Assembly: GCA_025941565.1 (NCBI GenBank) | Contig: JAPCYN010000019.1 | Coordinates: forward strand, 1 to 60,332 | Direction: 5' to 3' | Length of the DNA: 60,332 nt | From: Legionella sp. 515359 | GTDB lineage: Bacteria; Pseudomonadota; Gammaproteobacteria; Legionellales; Legionellaceae | Shown here: piece by piece, positions 17,345 to 24,840 of the stretch | Layout of the letters: each line of letters begins with the position of its first letter | How positions within the stretch are numbered: position 1 is the stretch's first letter | Position numbers and translations under genes: made by a program | The notes under the pieces: generated by a model | Database searches by the model: none | What the model was told of the DNA's origin: nothing | Seen by the model: only the letters and a program-made list of their open reading frames with translations

Positions 17345-18274
17345 TTAAAGTGTAAGTTCCGTGGATTTTTTCTGATATATCAGTTCTTTTGCAGCCGTTA
17401 AACCCATCATGTCGCCTAAGACCCCACTTACCACATCGAATGATTGCTTTAGTGTTTTTGAGAGTGGACTTGTTAAAAAAGAGCTCATAAAAGGATTGTC
17501 TTGTTCATAAAGGCAATCTGCCTTTGCAATGAGCGCTAATACCGTTCTACAAAACGCACCTAATTCTTCCACGCTGCTTGAATCAAACAACTGATCAAGG
17601 ATAATTTTATATTCTTCTCTAAGTACCCCTTCCTTGGCTAAGCTAAGGTTTTGTTCAGTAAACAAATGAGTACGATTCTTAGGATGAGTCAATTTTAAAT
17701 AACTATTGAAATACTCCTCTAATGTGGGTTTTATCCTATGCAACTGTTTGCAAAGATGTATTTCAAAAATAATTTGGGTAAACGGTTGGTCAACATTCTC
17801 TTTTTTAAGAGCAGAAACCTCAAAATAAGCTAACCCCAGCTCATCAGCCAAAGCCTTGGCTTGTGTGGAGGATATTTCTCTACGTTGGCCCAAGTCTGCT
17901 TTGCAACCAACGAGCATCATCGGAATATTTTCTTTAACGGCTCTTAAACGATCGACATGTTCCTTCACATGCCATAAAGATGTTTTATTCGTGAGATCAA
18001 AACAGATTAAGGCCCCATCAACATGCCGAAAATAGGATTCGACTATTTTCTGTATTCTTGGCGCTCCCGAAGCATCCCAGATACGCAAATTTATTTTTTT
18101 ATTAAAGGCATTAATCCATTGTATTTTTTGGTCAACACCCATTGTATCCATGTAGTCATTAAAAGGATAAAGCGTACCGCCACAATAAGTATGCATCAAA
18201 CATGATTTTCCAACTGCGTTCTCACCCAGAAGGATTATTTTGAAATGCTCATCGTACTCTTGCTTTTGTTCCAT
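17345..18274 (-). CDS. Rab-like small GTPase with C-terminal extension, candidate effector
   Basis: About 309 residues. The first 170 follow the eukaryotic Ras/Rab fold: G1 LLGENAVGKSC, switch I TMGVD, G3 region WDASGAPRI, FDLTNKTSL, G4 GCKADL and G5 EVSALK. Two key residues differ: the catalytic Gln of WDTAGQ is replaced (SGAP), and the Asn of NKxD is Cys. The C-terminal 140 residues are helical and unrecognised, with no prenylation box. The TTG at 18307 extends the frame, but the ATG at 18274 has AGGGG at good spacing and is chosen. Rab-like genes of this kind in Legionella are taken to come from eukaryotic hosts; a role in vesicle traffic is inferred. Confidence 0.75.
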   Translation of the reverse strand: MEQKQEYDEHFKIILLGENAVGKSCLMHTYCGGTLYPFNDYMDTMGVDQKIQWINAFNKKINLRIWDASGAPRIQKIVESYFRHVDGALICFDLTNKTSLWHVKEHVDRLRAVKENIPMMLVGCKADLGQRREISSTQAKALADELGLAYFEVSALKKENVDQPFTQIIFEIHLCKQLHRIKPTLEEYFNSYLKLTHPKNRTHLFTEQNLSLAKEGVLREEYKIILDQLFDSSSVEELGAFCRTVLALIAKADCLYEQDNPFMSSFLTSPLSKTLKQSFDVVSGVLGDMMGLTAAKELIYQKKSTELTL

Positions 18275-18434
18275 GATAAATACCCCTGAATAGACCAATC
18301 TGAACAAATAATAACAAATTATTGAGTCTAATTTAAGTGTTCACTGAATTGTTATTGCCGCCTGCAAGAAGGCGTAACGTAGCAGGTTTTGCTGATACAA
18401 AAACGTTGCTGGATTTAGCGAGTCCAAATAAGAA

Positions 18435-19733
18435 TTAGATTCCTTTACCTGGGTTCTCCAAACTTAAAATCCCGGTATTAAAATCATAAGCAAAAATCTC
18501 AGCATAACGTCCCCAGTCAATCATCGTGCGCAATACACGTTCTGCTTCCTTTTCACTTAAATAATCTTCAAGCTTACTCAAAAACCGTTCTTCAGAAACT
18601 CGATGTCCTACTTTTTCATCTAAAATACGGCGAATGTAGCGTGCTAGCGGTACCTTTTCCAATAATCTTTGCGCAAATAATTGCTTACGCTCTTGGAGAT
18701 CAGCCTCAGCAAATTGCTTTCCCAGATCGCTTAATTGAATATCCCCTGCAGAAACTTTAGCAAAACCTAATATTTCCAGAGTTTCGAGTATAGGGAACAG
18801 GTCATCAATATTCATCATCAGCTCATCAGCAAGCTCTGGCAAATCAATACGCTCCTCAAAAGAAGTCATCGTCTCAATCAAACCCGTCAGCTCCGAAGGC
18901 TCTACATCAGGCAAGCGATAACCCAAACCGATTTGCCGTTCTCTTTGGGCGCGTTTTGCTTTTTCTTTGGGGCCTGTAGTCATTAAAGTATAAATTTTAT
19001 CAACTAAAGCCCGAAACTCAGGAGATTCAGGATCGCGGGGCTGTGGTAAAGTCACAGGTAACTCGGCTCGGATGTATCCGGGATCATTACCAAAAATTAC
19101 AATTCGGTCAGCTAATGTAGCTGCTTCTTCAATATTATGCGTTACTAATAAAATTCCATTGGTATTGGTTTTCTTTTCTTTCCACAACTCCAGCAAGTCA
19201 GATTTCAGGTTTTCTGCGGTAAGAACATCGAGTGCAGAAAAAGGCTCATCCATCAATAAAACATCGGGATTAATGACAAGTGCACGTGCAAAACCAACCC
19301 GTTGACGCATCCCTCCAGAAAGTTCTTTGGGGAATGCGGATTCAAACCCATCAAGACCAATAATATCAATCGCTTCAATTGCTCGATGCCTGCGCTCTTC
19401 ACGACCCACTCCTTGCGCTTCAAGGCCCAGTTCCACATTTTCCAATACGGTAAGCCAGGGCATTAACGCAAAAGACTGAAAAACCATTGCAATACCCGCA
19501 ACAGGACTGGTGACGGGTTTTCCTCGATAGGTCACCGTCCCGCTTGTGGGCGCGATAAGTCCCGCAATGATACGCAGCAAAGTGGACTTTCCCGAACCCG
19601 ATTTACCTAACAAAGCAACGATTTCACCTTCTTGCAGCTTAAAATTCACATCCTCAAGCACAAGCAAATTTTGTTCTGCTGCTTTTTTAAATGACTTGCG
19701 TAAGCCTTCTATAGCAATAATGGTTTCAGACAT
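18435..19733 (-). CDS. ABC transporter ATP-binding protein, NitT/TauT type with AAA-associated C-terminal domain
   Basis: The N-terminal 240 residues are an ABC ATPase: Walker A GKSGSGKS, Q-loop FQSFALMPW, signature LSGGMRQR, Walker B VLLMDEPFSALD and the His switch VTHN. The order and wording match importers of nitrate, sulfonate or taurine. Residues about 260-432 form an extra winged-helix-like domain of the AAA-associated C-terminal type, thought to regulate. It lies 9 bp after the permease gene, so the two form an operon. No periplasmic binding protein gene is nearby, so the substrate cannot be told. Confidence 0.88.
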   Translation of the reverse strand: MSETIIAIEGLRKSFKKAAEQNLLVLEDVNFKLQEGEIVALLGKSGSGKSTLLRIIAGLIAPTSGTVTYRGKPVTSPVAGIAMVFQSFALMPWLTVLENVELGLEAQGVGREERRHRAIEAIDIIGLDGFESAFPKELSGGMRQRVGFARALVINPDVLLMDEPFSALDVLTAENLKSDLLELWKEKKTNTNGILLVTHNIEEAATLADRIVIFGNDPGYIRAELPVTLPQPRDPESPEFRALVDKIYTLMTTGPKEKAKRAQRERQIGLGYRLPDVEPSELTGLIETMTSFEERIDLPELADELMMNIDDLFPILETLEILGFAKVSAGDIQLSDLGKQFAEADLQERKQLFAQRLLEKVPLARYIRRILDEKVGHRVSEERFLSKLEDYLSEKEAERVLRTMIDWGRYAEIFAYDFNTGILSLENPGKGI

Positions 19734-19742
19734 AGGTATCTT

Positions 19743-21482
19743 TTAATTAAAGTTAAAACGTTCTTCCGCCAAGCGATAGAGCGGACGCCAAATCAAGTGG
19801 TTAAAAGCAAGTACATACACGCACATCATCGCAGTACCCAAAGCAATTTTGGGGAAATCTCCTGTTGCAGTGCTGGCTTGAATGTATTCACCCAAGCCGG
19901 TGGCTCTAAGGGTGGTATTCCCCCAACTCACAAACTCTGCCACGATACTGGCGTTCCATGCCCCCCCTGCCGCCGTTATCGCACCAGTAATATAAAAGGG
20001 AAATATTCCAGGCAAAGCCAATCTTTTCCACCAAATCCATCCCTTCAAGCCGAAATTGTCTGCAGCAAGGTAAAGTTCGCGAGGAATAGTAGATGCTCCG
20101 GCAATCACATTAAATAAAATATACCATTGGGTGCCAAGAATCATGAGTGGAGTCACCCATATTTCTACATTTAAATGGAATGCTACAATAGCAATCACAA
20201 ATAATGGATAGAATAAATTCGCGGGAAACGCTGCAACAAATTGAATTACAGGCTGTATTTTTTGCGCAATCCTTGGTCTTAAACCAATCCACACCCCTAC
20301 TGGAATCCAAACTAAAGAACTCAAGAAAATCAAACAAAGAACGCGTGTTCCTGTTGCTGCGCCGAGCAAAAACACATGCAAAATATCACTGACTTTCAAC
20401 TCGGCGAGGATAAAGCGCAACAAGAACCATCCACCAGAGCAAACACTGATAAAAACCAAGAGGCTCCAAAACCGATCCAGGCGCTTTTGTCTTTTAAAAT
20501 CAATTTCCTTAACTGTTTTGGTCTCATTGATTCTAAGCCAGCGCGCATTAACAAAATAATCAGTAAAAATACTTAAAATTTCAGCAAACTGCTTCATTAA
20601 TCGACTGCCGCGGATCCAATCCACCAACCAGGATTGATATTCGGTTTCATCATGTGAGGGTTCGGTTTTAAACTTTTCGGACCAGGCAATTAATGGTCGG
20701 AAAAATATTTGATCATATAAAAAAATAACAATCACCATCGCCAGAATGGCATAGCCTACAGCATGTAAATCACGTTGCTGGATTGCCAAAGCAATATAAG
20801 AGCCTACTCCGGGTAATCTGATGTTTTGATGGGCTACCGAAATCGCTTCAGACAAAACCACAAAGAACCAACTGGCGGACATGGAAACCATCATGTTCCA
20901 TAATAAACTCGACATGGAAAAAGGAACTTCCAATTTCCAAAAGCGCTGCCATGCCGAAAGTCGAAACATGGAAGCAACTTCTTGTAGATCATGCGGCAAT
21001 GTTTTTACTGATTGATAAAAGCCAAAAGTCATGTTCCATACTTGTGCGCAAAAAATAGCGAAAATCGAGGCACATTCAGGTCCCAATAAGCTGTTGGGAA
21101 ACAAACGGATAAACGCTGTTACTGTAATGGACAAGAAACTTAAAACCGGTATGGATTGCAAAATATCAATCGCTGGAATAATGATTTGTTCGGCGCGTCG
21201 ATTCTTAGCAGCCCAAAGCCCAACAGTGAACGTAAAAATGATTGAAAAAAACAATGCAATAAACATACGGAGCACCGTCCGTAATGCATAAAAAGGAAGA
21301 TTGGCAGGGTCCAAAGAAATAGGGATCTGTTCTCCTAGCTGATAAGGAGTGGTCATTTGCGTACCGGCCCAGCCCAAAAAAAACAATATGGAAAAAATAA
21401 GAACAAGAAGCAGTAAATCCCAACGATTGATGTATCGGCCAAATCGATCAGGATTAGCAAAGTAGAACCGACTTTCGCGCAC
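19743..21482 (-). CDS. ABC transporter permease with two fused permease units
   Basis: 579 residues with about twelve hydrophobic segments. Two BPD-type permease halves are visible, each with an EAA-like loop: one around AAVEVASMF-style text (LQEVASMFRLSAWQRFW, about 165-181) and one around LYLAADNFGLKGWIWW (about 480-495). Fusion of two permease units replaces the usual homodimer. The start is GTG at 21482, preceded by a strong GAGGAGG. It is cotranscribed with the ATPase at 18435. Substrate unknown; nitrate/sulfonate/taurine-like by family. Confidence 0.85.
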   Translation of the reverse strand: MRESRFYFANPDRFGRYINRWDLLLLVLIFSILFFLGWAGTQMTTPYQLGEQIPISLDPANLPFYALRTVLRMFIALFFSIIFTFTVGLWAAKNRRAEQIIIPAIDILQSIPVLSFLSITVTAFIRLFPNSLLGPECASIFAIFCAQVWNMTFGFYQSVKTLPHDLQEVASMFRLSAWQRFWKLEVPFSMSSLLWNMMVSMSASWFFVVLSEAISVAHQNIRLPGVGSYIALAIQQRDLHAVGYAILAMVIVIFLYDQIFFRPLIAWSEKFKTEPSHDETEYQSWLVDWIRGSRLMKQFAEILSIFTDYFVNARWLRINETKTVKEIDFKRQKRLDRFWSLLVFISVCSGGWFLLRFILAELKVSDILHVFLLGAATGTRVLCLIFLSSLVWIPVGVWIGLRPRIAQKIQPVIQFVAAFPANLFYPLFVIAIVAFHLNVEIWVTPLMILGTQWYILFNVIAGASTIPRELYLAADNFGLKGWIWWKRLALPGIFPFYITGAITAAGGAWNASIVAEFVSWGNTTLRATGLGEYIQASTATGDFPKIALGTAMMCVYVLAFNHLIWRPLYRLAEERFNFN

Positions 21483-21920
21483 AATGCCTCCTCAATAACT
21501 TTGTCGACACCCAAACACATTCTGCAACTGATGAATCACGCAGTATATTATAATTAATAAAAAAACAGTGACTCGTATAATGACATCTGTATAAGCCCTG
21601 TATCTCGGATTACCGCACTGGAATTAGTTTTTCTTGATACAAGAATTCAGCTGCTTGTTTCAAGAGAGTAAAATACCATAAAGACGGCGCAATCGATAGA
21701 TTAAAGCAGTGGAATATAACGCTTTTGTCCTTAAATAATGACCTTTTTAATCTTATAAAAATAAGAGGCCCTGCTTAAAGATAAAAAGTAAGAATAGATA
21801 AATTCAATTACTTATTAAAATACCTTAATATTCAATGGATTATTTTTTATTGTGCCTCATTGTGCTGTCTAAATCAAAATAATTTGCGCAAAAACTGAAC
21901 TTTTTGATAAATTGCGTGTC
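21483..21920. other. Long AT-rich gap upstream of the structured RNA candidate
   Basis: Between the GTG start of the permease and the -10 element at 21921 there are about 440 bp of AT-rich sequence. No ORF with an RBS, no tRNA and no clear repeat was seen. It probably holds the permease promoter (minus strand) and upstream control of the RNA candidate. Confidence 0.5.
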
Positions 21921-21932
21921 TAATATAGTGAG

Positions 21933-22041
21933 CATTTCCCCCGAATGCTTGGCTCCGCTTTACCCCCTCTTAAGCGGGGCAATGTTTGGATATTATTATC
22001 TAAACATCTAATTTGCCCCGGCAGCAGCCGGGGATTTTTTT
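21933..22041 (+). ncRNA. Structured small RNA or attenuator leader with competing hairpins
   Basis: A TAATAT -10 element at 21921-21926 precedes three hairpins. A: CCGCTT (21955-21960) with AAGCGG (21972-21977), loop ACCCCCUC. B: CGGGGCAA (21975-21982) with TTGCCCCG (22013-22020), extended inside by TGTTTGGATA with TATCTAAACA. C: CCCCGGC (22016-22022) with GCCGGGG (22027-22033), then seven T, a strong terminator. B overlaps both A and C, so they cannot all form. The result is either a roughly 105-nt sRNA with C-rich, anti-Shine-Dalgarno-like loops, or a leader controlling the gene at 22150. Confidence 0.55.
22016..22041 (+). terminator. Strong intrinsic terminator
   Basis: A perfect 7-bp G+C stem CCCCGGC/GCCGGGG with a four-base loop is followed by A and seven T residues. 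Its left half is shared with the longer hairpin at 21975-22020. Confidence 0.85.
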
Positions 22042-22149
22042 ATGTGTATTGAATGAGTTACACTATGATGTGTTTAACACCACTGCAGTGTAGCAGAACG
22101 CTTATAATTAATTACACTGAAACCTACTTTTTGCAAACGGGACATGTTC

Positions 22150-22698
22150 ATGAACAAAAAATTAGCCTTTATTCTATTATCGATTTTTTTCCAATTAAGT
22201 TATGCACAAACGGAACAGGTTCAATTATCCGTCTGGGTCAACGAAGCGATAGTTTCTACATATACCTATAGCTATAAAAATTATCTCGACGATCAGAAAA
22301 AAATAGCTAAATATTTTACAGCTGATGGCTGGATAGCCTACAGTAATGCTTTAAATGCTTCCAAATTACCAGAGGATGTACAAAAGAATCTTTATCGTGT
22401 GAGTTCCGTAGCAACTGAACCCCCTGTAATCACCAATATTGACCCAACGCATTGGAAAGCAACCATGGGACTCATCGTCGTTTACCAAAACCCCCAATAC
22501 CAACAGCGACAAACTTTGAAAGTAAACATTAATTTTATGGTCGCACCATCGGGTCAAGGAGTACGTGGATACAGCATTACCAGTTTACAAGCCACCGTAA
22601 CCAAACCCGCTTGTAAATGTGCTGTTGAAGAAGAAAGTGAGCCAACACCAGGCAATACACCTGCAGGTACCCCTACCCCAAATAACGCCAAACAATAA
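22150..22698 (+). CDS. IcmL/DotI-like periplasmic protein
   Basis: About 182 residues. A signal peptide (MNKKLAFILLSIFFQLSYA) is followed by a domain matching the periplasmic part of DotI/IcmL: VWVNEAIVSTYTYSYKNY, AKYFTADGWIAYSNAL, then VSSVATEPPVI and WKATMGLIVVYQNP. Core IcmL has an N-terminal membrane anchor inside the type IVB machine; here it is replaced by a cleavable-looking signal. The tail has CKC and a Pro/Thr/Glu-rich end. Between two ATGs (22144, 22150) the second has GGGA at better spacing. It may assist or modulate the Dot/Icm system; this is inferred. Its end overlaps the convergent gene at 22673 by 26 bp. Confidence 0.8.
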   Translation: MNKKLAFILLSIFFQLSYAQTEQVQLSVWVNEAIVSTYTYSYKNYLDDQKKIAKYFTADGWIAYSNALNASKLPEDVQKNLYRVSSVATEPPVITNIDPTHWKATMGLIVVYQNPQYQQRQTLKVNINFMVAPSGQGVRGYSITSLQATVTKPACKCAVEEESEPTPGNTPAGTPTPNNAKQ

Positions 22699-23140
22699 GT
22701 CCCAGGTGTACGACGATTAACATGCCGATCAAAATCAAAATAATATTTAATTTGATTGGCATGGTTACATCTAAAGCAGACTCCTCAGGATAATTAGGAT
22801 TATAATAAACGTCAATTTCTGCATTTTCTTGAAAAGCTACAGCCGCTTTATACGCGATACCACGGGAATATTTGCTATTGGGATTGTTATGGGCTGTATC
22901 TAAAAACAAATATTCACCGGTCAAATCTTGATCATTAACCTGATAAGTGTATTCAATTTTAGGCCAAACGCTATGACCTACTTTTGTCCATTCGCATGCT
23001 GTAATATGACCTTTAGTTTTTAGCCACAATTGAGCCTGAATCAAAACGTGTCTATCACGCCAAAAATGCCTAAAGAGTATTAAAAGAAAGAGCAGCCATC
23101 CTAAATCCAGCATCCAACGCCAAACATTTAGCTCAGTCAT
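22673..23140 (-). CDS. DUF3592 membrane protein
   Basis: 155 residues with a hydrophobic segment near residues 8-25 and another at about 130-150, on either side of a soluble region. The middle reads WLKTKGHITACEW, then IEYTYQVNDQDLTGEYL and VYYNPNYPEESAL, the pattern of DUF3592 proteins (VxYxPxNPxxs). The function of this family is not known. It is convergent with the IcmL-like gene and divergent from gcvT, whose promoter starts just 33 bp away. Confidence 0.75.
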   Translation of the reverse strand: MTELNVWRWMLDLGWLLFLLILFRHFWRDRHVLIQAQLWLKTKGHITACEWTKVGHSVWPKIEYTYQVNDQDLTGEYLFLDTAHNNPNSKYSRGIAYKAAVAFQENAEIDVYYNPNYPEESALDVTMPIKLNIILILIGMLIVVHLGLIVWRYLG

Positions 23141-23172
23141 TAAAGTAGTCCTAAGAAATATGCACTATGCAA

Positions 23173-23201
23173 TATACAGTATATATCGCAATAGGTATAA
23201 T
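23173..23201 (+). promoter_or_regulatory. Promoter of the gcv operon
   Basis: TATACA at 23173-23178 and a perfect TATAAT at 23196-23201 are spaced by 17 bp, about 35 bp before the gcvT ATG. The leader is too short for a glycine riboswitch and shows none of its conserved sequence. Confidence 0.6.
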
Positions 23202-23235
23202 CTCCCACAGAAAGGTGATTGAAAAAGGACGTACA

Positions 23236-24318
23236 ATGATTGCTAATACTCCACTCCACGCCACACATCAAGCATGTGGCGCAAAAATGGTTGATTTTCA
23301 TGGCTGGGAAATGCCTTTGCATTATGGCTCTCAGATTAATGAACATCACTATGTTCGTAAAGATGCAGGCATGTTTGATGTCTCTCATATGACTATTGTT
23401 GATATTCTTGGTGCCGGCGGCCGTCAATTCTTACGTAAGCTTTTAACAAATGATGTAGATCAGCTCGAACACAATGGGAAAGCACTTTACAGTTGCATGT
23501 GTAATGAACATGGCGGAATTATTGACGATCTCATCGTCTACCAGCGTGCTTCAGATAATTATCGAGTCGTCCTGAATTCGGCAACCCGACAAAATGATTT
23601 GGCCTGGATTCGCCAAAAAAGTGAGGGCTTTGCTGTTGGCTTGCAAGAACGAAGAGAATTGGCGATGATTGCCGTACAAGGACCTAATGCGGTAGAAAAA
23701 ACACAAAAAATTCTTAATCCGTCACAGATTGATGCGATTTCCACACTGACAAGTTTTGAATGCGTGGATGTCGAGCAATGGTTTTTCGCCCGCACTGGCT
23801 ATACTGGAGAAGATGGATTTGAAATCATCATGCCCCAAGAGTCTGTAGTCCAATTATGGAATGATTTAATGCAAGCCGGTGTGCATCCTTGTGGCTTGGG
23901 TGCTCGAGATACACTTCGACTGGAAGCAGGCATGCTTCTTTACGGCCAGGATATGGATACTTCCACCAGCCCATTGGAATCAGGCCTTACTTGGACCATT
24001 AAATGGGAACCTGCAGACCGTGACTTTATCGGTATGGGGGCTTTATTCTCCCAGAAACAAATGGGAATTAAACGGAAAATGGTGGGACTTACCTTGTTGG
24101 ATAAAGGAATTATGCGTCATGGACAAAGAGTAATAATTCCCGGTTGCGCGGATGGAATTATTACCAGCGGCAGCTACTCACCCACCCTGGAACAATCCAT
24201 AGCCTTGGCAAGGGTTCCAGTTGAAGCAGGTGATGAAGTGATGGTTGACATTCGCGGCAAATTGGTTCCAGCAAAAGTAGGTAAACCACGTTTTGTAAAA
24301 TCAGGCAAGGCGATTTAA
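23236..24318 (+). CDS. gcvT: Aminomethyltransferase (glycine cleavage T protein)
   Basis: Releases ammonia from the aminomethyl-lipoyl arm of GcvH and passes the carbon to THF. Seen: PLHATHQACGAKMVDFHGWEMPLHY at the N terminus (PLH, GAKMVDF, GWEMPLHY), DVSHM, then GYTGEDGFEI at about residue 195 and GLGARDTLRLEAG. The open frame extends upstream to 23167, but AAGGA eight bases before the ATG at 23236 marks the start, giving 360 residues, a normal size. It heads the gcv operon; a repeat-filled gap of 142 bp separates it from gcvH. Confidence 0.95.
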   Translation: MIANTPLHATHQACGAKMVDFHGWEMPLHYGSQINEHHYVRKDAGMFDVSHMTIVDILGAGGRQFLRKLLTNDVDQLEHNGKALYSCMCNEHGGIIDDLIVYQRASDNYRVVLNSATRQNDLAWIRQKSEGFAVGLQERRELAMIAVQGPNAVEKTQKILNPSQIDAISTLTSFECVDVEQWFFARTGYTGEDGFEIIMPQESVVQLWNDLMQAGVHPCGLGARDTLRLEAGMLLYGQDMDTSTSPLESGLTWTIKWEPADRDFIGMGALFSQKQMGIKRKMVGLTLLDKGIMRHGQRVIIPGCADGIITSGSYSPTLEQSIALARVPVEAGDEVMVDIRGKLVPAKVGKPRFVKSGKAI

Positions 24319-24350
24319 GACGTCGAGAATTAAGTTAGTAAAATGTAAAC

Positions 24351-24440
24351 GTGTAGCCAGGGAGAAAAAAGCAGAATCAGGTTTTTTAGTAAACTGATTC
24401 CTGGGTTCTGCTTCGTTGCATTGCTTCACCCAAGCTACGT
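24351..24440. repeat. Short intergenic hairpin repeat between gcvT and gcvH
   Basis: The ends GTAGCCAGGG (24353) and CACCCAAGCTAC (24427-24438) form an imperfect outer stem. Inside are GAATCAG/CTGATTC and AGCAGAA/TTCTGCT stems. The same kind of GTAGCC..GGGTGAAGC sequence occurs in part near 66, 4503, 11865, 38250 and 39903, so it is probably a dispersed Legionella intergenic repeat. It may modulate relative expression within the operon. Confidence 0.55.
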
Positions 24441-24460
24441 AATTAAATAAGGATAATACA

Positions 24461-24838
24461 ATGAATGAATTAAAATTCACTAATACCCACGAATGGCTGA
24501 AAGAAGGACAAAATGAAGTGGTCATCGGCATTACCGATCACGCACAACAATTATTGGGCGACATGGTCTTTGTCGAGTTGCCCGAAATAGGCGATGAAGT
24601 AAGTGCTGGAGAAGAATTAGGTGTTGTGGAGTCCGTGAAAGCTGCCTCTGACTTTTATGCACCAGTCAGCGGTGTCGTTACTGCCATCAATGACGTGGTT
24701 ATCGAAAATCCAGCGCTGGTGAATTCCGACCCCTATGCTGCTGGCTGGCTTGTCAAGCTGAAACCCAGCCATCCTGATGAGCTTAATAGCTTATTAACTG
24801 CTGAACAATATCAAAATGAGATTGCTGAGGAACATTAA
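24461..24838 (+). CDS. gcvH: Glycine cleavage system H protein
   Basis: Lipoyl-carrying shuttle protein between GcvP and GcvT. 125 residues, starts [13 protein letters not shown]; the lipoylated lysine is Lys60 in [10 protein letters not shown], and the C-terminal GWLVKLKPS is also typical. RBS AAGGA precedes the ATG. Only 2 bp separate it from gcvPA, whereas gcvT lies before an intergenic repeat. No anomalies. Confidence 0.96.
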   Translation: MNELKFTNTHEWLKEGQNEVVIGITDHAQQLLGDMVFVELPEIGDEVSAGEELGVVESVKAASDFYAPVSGVVTAINDVVIENPALVNSDPYAAGWLVKLKPSHPDELNSLLTAEQYQNEIAEEH

Positions 24839-24840
24839 TC

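Noticed and set aside
22053-22271. 72-codon frame overlapping the IcmL-like gene start
   Set aside because: It is in another frame of the IcmL-like gene, whose signal peptide and domain are clear.
23141-23235. Glycine riboswitch upstream of gcvT
   Set aside because: The leader after the promoter is about 30 nt and has none of the conserved glycine-riboswitch stems.
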